Assembly: GCF_037975245.1 (NCBI RefSeq)
Contig: NC_092565.1
Location: 13,917,499-13,981,498 of the forward strand
Reading direction: 5' to 3'
From: Apostichopus japonicus
Taxonomy: Eukaryota > Echinodermata > Holothuroidea > Aspidochirotida > Stichopodidae
Length of the DNA stretch: 64,000 bases
Shown one piece after another: positions 52,501 to 64,000 of the stretch (within the stretch, counting starts at the first letter, position 1; each line of letters starts with the position of its first letter). The notes under the pieces are model-generated. The model was not told where the DNA came from, did no database searches, and was given only the letters and a program-made list of their open reading frames with translations. Both the position numbers and the translations under genes were made by a program.

Positions 52501-54575
52501 TTCCTCTTCTTTTTGGAGGGCTTTCTTACAAAAAAACTTACAAAAAAACAAATATTTGTCTTTGTTTTCTCCTTTCTTATTTTGGTGTAGCATAGTATTC
52601 CTTTCCATTTTGTCTTTTTTCACCACTGTATTTGTACCGGTTTATCTGTACGTTTCTTGGTTTTTTTCTTATTCGTGCATATATGCATTCACTCGTGGGA
52701 AGTATTCGTATTAGAACTTGGTAACCCTCAGAGGCACAGCGTTTGGTTATAAATATGCCCAGAGAATTCAGGACATATTTACAAAATTTAACAGTTCTGT
52801 GGATACTTTTTTAACAAGTAGCATTTATAACCAAATCTGTAGTTAGCAATCTTTCCATAGCCAAAGCCTAACAGAGTGTTTGGGACTAAGTTTTGCTAGA
52901 ACTGTATCAAACACAGAGCTTTGAGTTAAACGAGGGCGGATCAAATTAGCATATTTTAATCTGATCCGCGACCAAGTTCCAACCCAAAGATCATGGATCT
53001 TGGTATCAAATGTGACCTTGGCATTTATGTACAAACTATACGTATAGCTACCCATGCTCAGTAGTATTGTATGTAATAAGACACAAGTTTCGTTTTGATC
53101 TGGATCTGATCTGGACTCAGGGTGTTAACATGAGGGCATTTAAACTTCTGAAGGTTAGCTCAGGTGAAACTTTACTTGTGACTGCTTAATGAGGGACTAT
53201 ATGCTATAGGCATCTTGGTGAATTTTATGCAGGAATTCCAACTTATCGTTTCAGAGGCTGTTAAGATGACTGCTTCATACCAAGAGTTGTGAACTTCAAG
53301 CAAACAGGTGCGATGAATTTACTGTAGTATAACAGTGCTTTATATGTCAATTTATTCACCACAAAGAAGAGGGGGAAAAAATGTAAATACCAGTCCAGCA
53401 CCAATTGCATCATAAATAATATAGAAAGCATTCTCAATATTATATATCTCTTTGAAAATTTGCATCCCCCCATTAATAACTCACTTATTAAAAACGAATA
53501 AATAAAATATACAGCAATATGATTGTATCTTTCCATTCGATGTAAGTTCCATGAGGTTTATTCTTTTGTTTCTTTGCCTTTTTTATATGTTACTTGTCCA
53601 GATATAGTCTGCAGTGTACTTGGTGAAATTTGTATATTTTATAAATACATATATATTTCATTGCATAACAGTGTATGTATACAGAAAAAAAACACATCTT
53701 GAACTTTGGTCAAGTATTCAGAATATTGCTTTGAATTTTGGGTTAAGTTTGAGGCAGGGAAAGGAAAGGATAATTATGTTCTCCTTCCACCACCCCCTCC
53801 CCTCTCCCCATCTCTCTCTGCCTCTCTCTGTACTTTTCTTTTCTTCTTTTATTATTATTATTATTAAGGAAAAGAAAGTTTAATATTCTTGCACAATTTT
53901 GTTTATTTTAACAGCTTGCAAATAGTATCGTCACTTTTTAAATAACCTAAGAACAAAGGTTGAGACTGTTCTTGAATTAAATATTTTGGTTCCTTTTCAC
54001 GACCAGCAGGTCTGGTAACTTATTTTATGAACGAAATATCTTAGGAATTTGCTATTTGCAGATGAAAATGAGAATTTCAGAAAAATAGTTTCAAGGAAAT
54101 GCTTTGATTGAAGACGACAACTAATATCAATTTTTTTTTTTTTTTTTGGAGATCAACTTTTGGTGATACCTACGTTCTGAACAGATTTGATAAGAATTCA
54201 TTTGATACTCAGAGAAAAAGTAATGAAGTAGAATATTGTCATCGGTTAATGTGAATCATACATGTCTTTTTATGGTTTGAATGTCAGTCATATCTTTCAT
54301 AAATAAGTTTATAACGGCACAAAGGGAAACTGTTAATGATACTTAGCTAACGCTTCAGTGTTCATGTACGAATAGATAAACATTTTATGTCTATATATGT
54401 TGAAGTTAAAAACATGTGGTTTTTGCCCAAAGAAGAGAATTTGAATGAGTTTGCCTTTTATGTGGTTGACATCCATGTTAACAACCTGCAATAATTTCAA
54501 GTTAAACTGTTGTTACCATACATTCACTTATATTATGTTAACATTGATCTGTCGATCAAGCGATTGATTGCTTGT
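49594..54575. other. 3' UTR and intergenic region downstream of the membrane-protein gene
   Basis: No coding region is supported. Candidate plus-strand AATAAA occurs at 52426-52431, which would make a long 3' UTR; an earlier weak signal is possible. Three short degenerate direct copies of a 50-60-bp unit (TTAGAAGCAT and GGAATCAAT landmarks) lie at 51188-51345. A G/C- and pyrimidine-rich run lies near 53790-53835, followed by ATT repeats. Confidence 0.5.
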
Positions 54576-55625
54576 TTAAAGGCGCCGTCTCGACCGGGTG
54601 AGTCAGGACTGTATCAAAATACCCCTCTGTGTTTCAAGAGATATTTTCTCCCAATTTTACCACGTCAATGTGTTCTATATTGATCTATATACCCGCGGTG
54701 TGTAACAGGGGATTGGCAGATGAGAATATACCACTCCTTATGCAATATTGCCCAGGTCTCACTATTTGATCCCAGGGCTATATTCCCCATCCATCCCCCT
54801 CCCGCATTGATCCCCCCTTATTTCCAGGTCAGAGGTTGAAACTTTCTATTGAATATTCATATAGACTGCAGACAGTTAAATATAATGAAAACAGTTTTAG
54901 GAGCAATCGAGTACTGTTGTTATTATAGAACTAGCCATTCTGAAACACAAACAGTAAATGACAATCTGTGAAGGGAACTTCATTGCCATCTCATACATTC
55001 TTAGCTATCATGGGGTATAATGGTATATCTGTTTAATGTAAGAGTCCAGCCGATTCACACAGAGATTATAGTAACTACTGTAAATCTGAAAGTTTTGTAC
55101 CACAGTAAATACTGGATTGAGCTGACAAGTCTGATAAATCGGTAGCATGTGCTATTAGGTTTACAATAAGAACTAAGGATATGTGTTACCCCTACAAATC
55201 CCAACAACTGTATTTGTTGGGATTACACATATCCTTAGTTCTTATTTGTAATTCTAATAGCACATTAGTACCGATTTATAGCACAATCCAGTTTTTACTT
55301 TGGTACAAAACTTTCAGATTTACAGTAGTTACTGTGTTCTCTATGTGTGTCGGGGGAATTGGTGGAATTGCCAAGTTTCTTTTATTAAAAAAATGTGGAT
55401 TTCTCTACCAATAATATGGTAGCCCTGGGAATGTATCGTTATGATATTCTGTTTATACATGATGAGTTTATGAAACTTCAAGAGCCTGCTTGTGTGTATA
55501 TAACCTTCAATCCGAACAAAAGACTACGTTTATTCGAATAGCAGGTTTGTTCGTGTCCGGAACAGATGAGAACAATCTGGGGGTTAATTAGCCACCTAAT
55601 TAAAGAGACGAGATGGCGCCTTTAA
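54576..55625. mobile_element. TTAA-flanked inverted-repeat element (piggyBac-like MITE)
   Basis: TTAA at 54576-54579 is followed by AGGCGCCGTCTCG; the right end has the complement of AGGCGCCATCTCG followed by TTAA at 55622-55625. One mismatch in 13. The body is 1,042 bp without a transposase frame. TTAA duplications with short inverted ends are typical of piggyBac and its non-autonomous relatives. It contains a second, fold-back element. Confidence 0.7.
55050..55352. mobile_element. Fold-back (near-palindromic) element nested in the TTAA element
   Basis: About 300 bp forming one long imperfect palindrome. Arms of roughly 145 bp meet at a perfect 11-bp stem AATCCCAACAA/TTGTTGGGATT with the loop CTGTAT near 55210. 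Arm landmarks such as AACTACTGTAAATCTGAAAG recur inverted on the right. Ends are near CCGATTCACAC and its complement. No clear target duplication. Its RNA would form a long hairpin. Confidence 0.8.
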
Positions 55626-57901
55626 GTAGATTTCAATCCTTTAAGTAGAAATTAATTACATGACTTTTACCGATGAGTAATTTGCTGTGTACTGGTATTT
55701 CTAGACCTTGAGGACATGTGAACAATATTTTCTTTGGTTTTGTGATTTTTGCCTTACATTGATACTCAGATAAAAGAAACAAAGATATTTTGGTTGGTTT
55801 AAAGGTGTACTTATCAATCTCCTTTCTGTGTAGTGGTATTTTTGAAAGAATTTGAATGTTAGGGTCACTGGTATTGTCCCAGAAATTGAAATGGCTATCT
55901 TACTACATACTTTTCTGTTGGTTCAGCCTACCACCCCCCGCCCCATCCCAACCCTTACCCCCTCCTATTCCTACCCTTGTTGCCTATCGAAAAAATTCCG
56001 GATGCAAAAGTGAAAATTTAGTCAGTACAAATGCTCTGAAAGTGCTAGTTGCCCACTTGATTCTCGTCCCTCCCCCCCCCCTCCTCCTCCATTAGAATGA
56101 GGCACTTTTTCACTCAAGTCAGTAAACTGCGGGTCTCGTTGGTAGTCCTCGACTGTGCCTATTTGCAATTAAATCTATAAGCCTTAGCTGGCCCACATAA
56201 TATGCCAACCGAAATACCGGCACATCGCTGGACACGTGGCACCCAAACCGCCTTCAGATTGAGGTGCATGCCGAATGCGTTGATTTCCTCTTGGTTGCTA
56301 AATGTATTGGATTCGTCTGAGGCGTCAAATGCGTCATTACTTTCAAATTATATTTCACTTGAGTAGAATTGGGAAGGTTAATGTAGAACGACTTGCCATT
56401 GAAGCCGTTTTAGAATTTACCCCCTAATTTTACTCTCAAGTGAAATACATTCAACTTAAGTGTAATTCAATTCAATTTCACTTAAGTCGAATTGTAAATA
56501 GAGGCCAATACTGTCCAATTTTACCTAAGTAAAATGGAATCCCTACTAATGTGAACAGCATTTTACTTAAGTTACATTTTACTTAACAAAATATGTAGGG
56601 GGTCTGGACGTTTTCATTTTTTTTTTCTCGCAAAGGTGAGGTATGTCCCATGTGCTTTCCTTCACCCTGTATGCTCACTCCCCCACCCCGGGGCTACCGC
56701 CCATGGATCTACTGTTGTTATTGAAAATTAATGACTCCATAGGGTGTATCATCTCACCATCTCATCTTTCGTCACGATTATAATATCCAGCAGCCCTGGA
56801 CTACGCAACTCGCTCCATTTTTAGTCGAATAAGAGAATATCTCTATTGTCCTGAAATTGACACCTACCTAACTTTATTGAAAGTTGCCATAAGTTCTTGC
56901 AGACCGTTAATAACCTTAATGTAATCAAACAGGATGATGGATCTGTTTATGTCGTTAAGCTGCTAACGGATATATTTGCAGACAGTACTGTAAATCATTG
57001 ATTTTTATTTCTCGTGCCACACCAGACGAATGTCGCTTATCAATCATATGCTTTTTCTATGAAAACTCATAAGTCCCTCCCCCCTCCCATGCACACCGCC
57101 TACTATCGATACTTTAAATAGAAAGCGACAACTTTTCTCGTACCGGTGATGATGTTCATGCGCTTTCACAAAAATAAACTTCTATGCGTGTTGTTTACGT
57201 TATGTTGTCCCTGTTATTACATTATAGCACTTCATAGTTGTTATTTTCTTCCCGTCAAACCATCTAGAAAAGCTAAACTATGGTTTGATAAAATGTAGTG
57301 ATTATGTTGAAAAATCAGTAAACTAAATGTCAGACAAATCGTGAAGACATTTTCTTGTAACTAATGTATTTTGGGACTGATATGAGCCTTCTGTATATGA
57401 AACCATAAACTTCGTTTAAATCCAGTTTGTATTTGTCTATAATTGGTTCCACATCTCAACAAATTCTCCTGATGAATTTGTACCCGGTGCGCAATTATTC
57501 AATAGGCAGGTGAGGCAAACGGGTAACGGCCTCGAGATCAATGGCACCAAGCTCATTTGCGGGTGGGGGGCGTGGCCAGACCTCCCATCCCCAACCCCCC
57601 CCCCCCCGACACTCACCCGAACGGGAAATACGTTCAGTCGGAGATTTCTTTTCTACAATTCAAGAGTGTCTATATATCAGCACAACCTTGCGTTTATATA
57701 CCTAATTACAGACATTTATATTCTAAATATGCCTCAGACTGTACCATTTGACGTATAAACTTTGAGATCAAAGAGTCGGTTTGAGGGTGGGTGTAAGGGG
57801 GGGGGGCTGGTTGGGGTTAGGTTGCGTTGCAATAGCCAGTCAGCTTTTCCTCTTATAGTTACTTGGATATCAGATACTTGAGCAAATAATCTTATTCCTG
57901 G
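55626..57901. other. Intergenic region with repeated CACTTAAGT motifs
   Basis: No gene is supported. Between about 56345 and 56590 the motifs TTTCACTTRAGT, ACTTAAGT and complements recur on both strands at least eight times, probably a decayed inverted-repeat element. Poly-C tracts occur near 55930, 56070 and 57595. Confidence 0.45.
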
Positions 57902-58225
57902 ATGAACTGTTTGATTTATTACATATTTAAGGTGAAAGTTGACAAGAAAACGAAAGAAGAGGAAATATTATTGTTTCATGGAATGCTGATTTCAAGCGAA
58001 GAGGCATTAATCTCTCGAAACCAGTCATGGTTTCTATTTATAGATGGTGAACTGTGGGAGTTAAGATATGGAATACATTACGATGATATAAGCAGCCACG
58101 TGTTCATGAGAAGGGGGGAGCCGATATTGGTTTATAACTTGCAACTCACATCCGGTGGCTATCCAATTTACAATTGTGTCTCGTTTGGATATCTAACTAC
58201 AATTTGGAAGATGAGAAATACGTAG
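57902..58225 (+). CDS. Possible orphan ORF or terminal exon
   Basis: Open frame of 107 codons ending TAG at 58225. A plausible acceptor (pyrimidine-rich, then TTTAAG) precedes GTGAAAGTTGAC at about 57931, so the frame may be a 3'-terminal exon of about 98 codons. The peptide has a mixed, globular-looking composition (FHGMLISSEEAL, WFLFIDGELWELRYG) rather than low complexity. I recognise no domain and see no upstream exon. It could be a chance frame or an element remnant. Confidence 0.2.
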   Translation: MNCLIYYIFKVKVDKKTKEEEILLFHGMLISSEEALISRNQSWFLFIDGELWELRYGIHYDDISSHVFMRRGEPILVYNLQLTSGGYPIYNCVSFGYLTTIWKMRNT

Positions 58226-60789
58226 ATTTCTCCTCGATGAAAAAAATCTAGTCGACCAGAAACCCACGATCTCACATGTGTATGTTTTATTGCTTCTTAA
58301 CGCGAGTGGGGAGGTCTGGGGAAACAGCCACCGGACCAGGGGTCAATAAGGGGGACCGGGCAATATGGGATTAACAATAATTTATTCATGATTTCATCAC
58401 ATAACTACAGGTGAAATGAAGATTTGAAGAAGGGGTTCTAGCTATATGACATCATTCCTCCGGGCCTATAATTCCTGGCTCTCGCCGCCATTGCTTTCTT
58501 ATGGTCACCACCTTTATCCACTCAGTCGACCAAGGAGTCATATCATCTGTTTTATCCACCGGAACCGTAAACTGCGAGGAAGGATGATTATTCCACATGA
58601 AATAATGTTTTGAAATGAAAAGTGAAAAAAAAAACAAATATACTGAACATACCAAAAAAATGCAGGACGCAAAATGTTCTGTATTCAAGCACATACGTTG
58701 TGCAAATCTAATACATTCAGTGTAATGAAATGTTTAAGGTAACCACGTAGGTACATGTAATTAGTCATACAGAGGTACTATATCCACATACATATGTGAA
58801 TAAATTACATGACTTGGCAGAGGTATATCGAAAGTTACAAACCAATGCAAAACTATACATAAGCCTATAACTAGATCTGTTTAATAGTTGTAAGGTAGTA
58901 TTTATTATCTTTGTATGTGTTTGGTAAATTGTACGTGCTGATGGCAGGCAATCGGTCACGACTATGTGTACTATAAACCGAGGCTACAATAACAAATTCC
59001 ATCTTCCATGAGGCACGTCCTCTTTAGAACGCCTATAGGATCACATCAGGGGGTACATCGCATTGTCCTTTTCTATTGTCCTTCCAAAATATAGAATGAA
59101 CCCTCGCGCTTGAAATTACTTTTATGGATTAGAATGTTACATATCGATGAAATGTCTGATACAAGGCTACACCCCATGTAGACGATACTTACTTATTGAC
59201 CAGTTAACATGAAAGCATTCAAGCAGCGAGCCGTCTCACGTAAAAAGTACAACGTTACGGTATAGGCCTATATTAATCAGCATAAATGTCGAGTCTGACT
59301 TTTGAGACGATGCGGGAGCGGTTAATCATGCTGTGTCTGTCTGTTATAAGAATATCTCAAAAACAAACAATCACCGAAACAGCAATTAGTCTGTATATAT
59401 AGCCAACCCCCCCCCCCTCCTCCAATACCCATACACCACAGTTATAGTTAAGGCAAAAAGAAAATATGTAGTGACTTTGATATATAACAGCATTCAACTT
59501 CTTATCATTTATTTTGCATGGAAACAGCATCCTTTGTGCTTATCGATTTTTTGTCTTAAGTTGTTATTCTTGTTATTTGCCTCTTTCACTCTTTTTTTGA
59601 CAATTAGATTATTATCCGAGAGAATTTAGTTTATAGTGACCTGTTTTTTATTGTTCTCTCGAACGTTTACATATAAACTTGTTTTAAATCAGTTTAGGTG
59701 GCATATGCACAGGATTTGACGGTGCAGGCGGGAGGTCCTTCACGGCCACCCCCCCCCCCTCCCCTCACTTGTATTCTAAGTGAAAAGTAAGTCTACTCCT
59801 TGGCAAAATGTCAAAACTCCATAGGTAACCATTACCTGTGGGTGCAAATGAAGGGAAAAAACATATCCTAAAGGAACATTTTCCTGTTTTTATGGTTCAT
59901 ATTTCATCGTGTTGTATACTTAATTATGACAGTAATCAAACGGGGTACACTGCCCCTCGTTCCTTCAATGACTGCCAACAAATCCCCCCCCCCCTCCCTA
60001 TTAGCAATGTTCATGGACGTACATAGTTTATGTTTAACTTTCGGAGTACTATGGATGAATGGTCACAATCGTCCCCGTATTTAGTTCTCAGTCTTTCAAT
60101 GTCCTCTAAAAAATTCCGTTCGGTTATGTAAAACGAGCAAACCTTGCTAACGCCTTCGTATCATAATGTTTTATCACTACTCACTATCGTCTAGTCCCCA
60201 CTCCCACCCCTCCCCCACCCCTCCCCTTACCTCCGCCATCCCGTCTAAGGATGTCAGAATAACAATTGTACAGTATGATTCTGTGCCATTATTTTCCACT
60301 TTTAATGGTTGTCATATCTCCCACTGCGAGGTATAACAACATATATAAACTTTCGAGATCAGCAAATCGATATAAACTCTTTGAGTTTGTATTGAATCCC
60401 TCCCGTAAATACTCACAAGGGAACCCAAGAGCAGAGGTCCCATAAACGTGGAGTAATATATTGATCGCGTATGTGGATGAAAAGATCTCATCTAACGACT
60501 TTATTGAACCCCGGTGTGTGGTTCATCAGAAGTCACGTTGCTCATCCATCGTGTATGTCCTCAGTGTGAAAGATATCACTGGTATAACAAGTGTGCTCCT
60601 CTACAGACCGACACCTAGACATCTACGAAGTGGATTATAAAGAGCGAGGTCGATTTTTAAAGTTTTGTTTGTGAACTTGAATGTGTCTACTTGTGTTGCC
60701 GCTTTGTGGTATTAGACAGGTATTATTTACTAATTGGTTTTCTTAGTGGTACCGACTATTCAACTGGACTCGTCTTTTCTGGTCAGACA
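58226..60789. other. Upstream intergenic region and presumed promoter/5' UTR
   Basis: No exon is supported. Several C-runs occur (59408, 59748, 59983, 60193). A TATA-like ATATATAAAC lies at about 60342-60351 and TTATAAAGAG at about 60635; either might belong to the gene starting at 60807. Confidence 0.4.
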
Positions 60790-60822
60790 ATGCCCGTAGT
60801 TATGACATGGCTAATCCTTTAA
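60790..60822 (+). promoter_or_regulatory. uORF overlapping the main start
   Basis: ATG at 60790 opens a 10-codon frame ending TAA at 60820-60822, in a different frame from and overlapping the main ATG at 60807. A second ATG in the same uORF lies at 60802. Ribosomes that start here would pass the main start, so translation of the main protein would depend on leaky scanning. This holds only if transcription starts upstream of 60790. Confidence 0.5.
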
Positions 60823-62424
60823 TCGGGGTTTCGATGGAAGGAACTACCGGTTCTCTCGTTCAAGTTAACATTTCGTCTCTGCCAAGTGAAGAACAACATT
60901 ACGTTAGTTGCAACGTCCAAGACAAACGTTCATCCATAGGACTTCAAGGGACAGAGGAATTAGACTCGAGTGGGCCACTTTATCGATATGAATATGAAGA
61001 TGACAATGATATCATTTTGGATGAGGATTTTTTGATGACTCTCGATGATGATGTTGAAGATGATGGACAAGACTTTCTTTCCAGTAACCATGGTCAGCAC
61101 CCACACGACTTAAATGAGGAGTTTTACCAGAGACCCCCAATTATGGAAGTGTCATCGATTTCAAGTTATTCGCTGCATTCACATGAAAGACAGCATGCTG
61201 GGTGTAGTGCCCCCGACAGCTCAGGTGATGAACTGAAAGAAAATGTCTTGAACAAAAGTCATCAACAGTTATCATATATTACTCAACGAAACACGTTGTT
61301 CAAACCAGTCATACCCGTGATTACTGAGGACAGTGGTGAAGAAAGATCCAGCCCGTTGGAAGACATAGTCCCAGACACAAAGCAGCGCGGCGTATCAAAG
61401 TTTGATCCGATTAGAATTAATTACACTCGTCTTCATAAAGGAACAATGGACAACACCACGCCAAAGAGAAGATCCTCATTCTCAATCTCAGAGATGTCGT
61501 CTGACGAGGAGGAAGAAGATTCAATCTCCAGCGGAGAAGATGAAGAAAGGATGAAGCAATATCGAAAGGTTTCTTGTACACCCAAAGAACCACAGACTGC
61601 TAAAGGTATCACGACTAGGAGACATTCCATTGCAACTTCCTCCGTCGATCATTTGGAGCAAATTCTATCACTTCTTAAGAAGAGAACTCTCATAGAAGAA
61701 GAAGATGTTGCTGGAAATGCTGGCTCGGTTTCCTTATCCAATATTGGTCTGTCTTCGTCACTTACAAACAGAGTTGAAGGAAAGACATTGGAGTGGCTGA
61801 AGGAGTCCGATTTTACCAAAAATGATCAAAGGGATGATAAGAAATCTAAATATGAAAATGATTTACACCGCGCCGATGGCTTGCATACCGATGGAAGGAT
61901 GATAAAATCCAATGCCCGTCAAAGACCTGCCAGGAGATTCTCAATTGACGTGAGTAACTTATCTAACATAGAATATACTACTGCAGTGGCGGACCCTTTG
62001 TTTGCCAGAGAAATCTTACACCAGAAAATAATCAATCTAGCTTCATCACAAGACAACATTGATGAACATGATGAGAATGATGTCTCGTCATCTCAAAAAG
62101 CTGACAATGATATATCAATCCAAAGAACAAGACGTCTCTCCGTCGGGAATGGTCCGCTTCCTGGTTTCCAACCGAAAATGATAACGAAAAGGAAATCTGA
62201 GCCCAAGATGGGCGCTGCGTTTTCTAGTCCAAGACAGTCTGCTTTCAGAGATTTTCAAACGGGACGTGACGGGGCCATCGTCTGCGATGATGTCGCAGAA
62301 CCTGTGGTGGCTAAGCAGCCCCCTCGAGTGAGGCAGCGGAGATCTTCGTGGGCCTGTACGGGGGCACATCCAGCGTTACAAATGATATCTCGTGTTACCC
62401 TGCTCAAAGAGAGCAACTACGATG
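60807..62424 (+). CDS. First coding exon of a disordered RRxS-rich protein (partial)
   Basis: Open frame of 539 codons plus one base, ending at a strong donor (GATG|GTAAGT at 62424/62425). Reading through the donor meets a stop at 62481, so the gene continues in exons outside the window or beyond this intron. Start context GACATGG is good. The protein is Ser/Asp/Glu-rich and probably disordered, with acidic stretches at about residues 60-88 and 232-247. Six basic Ser sites stand out: RRSSF (221), RRHSI (271), RRFSI (376), RRLSV (442), KRKSE (461) and RRSSW (511). RRxS is the classic PKA-type consensus, and several could bind 14-3-3 after phosphorylation. The exon ends in a more ordered ISRVTLLKESNYDG. 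No catalytic domain lies in this exon, so the family is not named. Confidence 0.8.
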
Positions 62425-64000
62425 GTAAGTCTTGCTTATTTGTCTACGAAATTGCACGATATTTACAAACTTATAACCAATGACCGATTTACCTTTAGTT
62501 TTCATTAATGTAGGAATGACAGTTTTTGCGTTGATGAGCCAAAATATATATGATTTCTCAGGCTAACCACAGTGTCTTAACCTAGTTTCAGTTAAGGTCC
62601 CATAATAACCTGACAAACATCGAACACTCTGAAAATAACGTCAACATGCATTGACTTAGTTAAATTAATTGTTAAGCGTTGTAAATCACTATATGTTCTT
62701 AGGCAGCTAATACTTACATTGCAAATCAGTGTGCCTGCAGACATGTTCATGAACTTTATTATTGCAATTTTGGCATAACTGCTGTAAAAAATATTATTCG
62801 TTGAAAAATTTAAAAAAGAAAATTGATTTTCTCTAGCGTTGGATTTTGTAAATATACCATCAAACAAGATTATGAGTAAACCATGAACTTATAACACTCA
62901 TTTACAAATCATCGCACCTTAAAAATAATTTCGAGATCACGTCTATGAGCGTGGTGGTGTTCATGACATAGAACAACTGTGCTGGGAATAATCTTGGGCA
63001 ACCCAACTTACACCCCAGGCCTCGGGATGAACTGTATGCTAAACATGCATATATAAAGAGTGTCATCAATTGAATAACCGAAATTGAATCAGTTTACAGG
63101 GACTATGAGTAAAATGAAATAAAAGAAACGTGGCTAAACATTCAGGTAAGACCAGTGTCTTGGTCATTTGTGAAACAAAGATATCACAAAATATGAATAT
63201 CATGTTAAATGATTATTCCAAAACTTGGAATAACTGTCTTCACTAAAGTTTGGATTTTTTTTTGGGGGGGGGGGGGTGAATAAAGCATATTCAACAAATG
63301 TATCCCTATATACAGAGTCAATTGATTGCCCGAGCTATCATCGGCATTAATATTATAAGATTATCGAGATTCAATTACATAGATTTACATCTGTACAATA
63401 CATAAAAGGAGTTTCTTTACAGCCAGATGGAATCAGCGTCACATGCAGTCTGGTCTATAAAATGTACCGCTCAAACAAAAATGCTGATTTGCGTGTCTAT
63501 TTCTGCAGATAATTTCGTAGCTGAGGACACACAAATAATTGTGTTTTAATATTAATGCGCTATTAAAATTTCGGTTTGCTTTCGGTTTGTGTTAAATTTG
63601 GGATTATGCCTTGAGCGCGTTTTGATGGAGTAAAATATATATCCTATCCTATCAGTTTCCATGCAGTGGCGCACGCAAAGGGGGAGGGGAGATCACCCCC
63701 ACCTCGGGGGAGGGGAGCTCCCCCACCTCCATCATCATACGGTGGAAAAATATTCAGTCGTGGAAGAATTAGACAACCCGGGCCCAATACGCCGTAAGGA
63801 AACAGGGGTTTGGGGGAGCATACCTCATTTACAACCTCTCACACTCACACTAACATCTTGCGTTAAGACGTAATCATAAACCTCATATCTAGTCTAAAAA
63901 TATGCCATATATTACACCATTTGCATTAAGTCTTAACTTTAATTTTTAATCTCGGTGAGGGGAGGAGGGGGAAGAGTGAGTCGGTTACAACGTCCCTAAA
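62425..64000 (+). other. Intron 1 (start) of the RRxS-rich gene
   Basis: Begins at the donor and runs to the window end without a supported exon. It contains a G-run near 63265 and a transposon-like end at 63664. Confidence 0.55.
63664..63740 (+). mobile_element. Transposon terminus, hAT-like
   Basis: CAGTGGCGCACGCAAAGGGG followed by G- and C-rich blocks resembles the left ends of hAT MITEs such as 19077 and 39337. The opposite end was not found inside the window. Confidence 0.4.

Overview
The window is eukaryotic, AT-rich animal DNA: genes split by introns of 0.3 to 11 kb, GT-AG splice sites, dense DNA-transposon remnants and one large satellite block. Gene content fits a deuterostome invertebrate, and an echinoderm is my best guess, but nothing here fixes the species. 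Genes were assembled by hand from splice signals, reading phase and remembered human homologues; no search was run.

Layout. (1) 1-15752: a tandem satellite of about 100 monomers in two lengths (154 and 165 bp), organised in its 3' half as an exact 2,200-bp, 14-monomer higher-order repeat. Each monomer carries a tRNA-like box B, a weak box A, T4 runs, two strong hairpins and a hammerhead-like core. (2) 15.8-17.6 kb: duplicated repeats, including a ~490-bp unit present three times. (3) 18838-22759 (+): a four-exon coiled-coil gene resembling human C6orf163, with a 293-bp hAT MITE in intron 1. (4) 23934-29050 (-): a complete six-exon EXOSC1/CSL4 gene for the exosome cap, convergent with gene 3. 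(5) 29600-49593 (+): a six-exon gene for a 409-residue single-pass membrane protein (signal peptide, Thr-rich stalk, furin-type site, two cysteine-rich three-finger-like modules, TM helix, short tail). It is head to head with EXOSC1 across a 549-bp interval holding a perfect CRE. (6) Its last intron contains an 8,996-bp insertion with terminal inverted repeats and an exact 8-bp target duplication (hAT type), itself filled with nested elements. (7) 49.6-60.8 kb: mostly non-coding, with a TTAA-flanked element carrying a nested fold-back element. (8) 60807-62424 (+): the long first coding exon of an unidentified, disordered, RRxS-rich protein, preceded by an overlapping uORF; the gene continues beyond the window.

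The genes do not form a functional pathway. The C6orf163-like gene and EXOSC1 converge, and EXOSC1 and the membrane-protein gene probably share a divergent promoter. The most unusual material is the structured higher-order satellite and the large composite transposon inside the membrane-protein gene.
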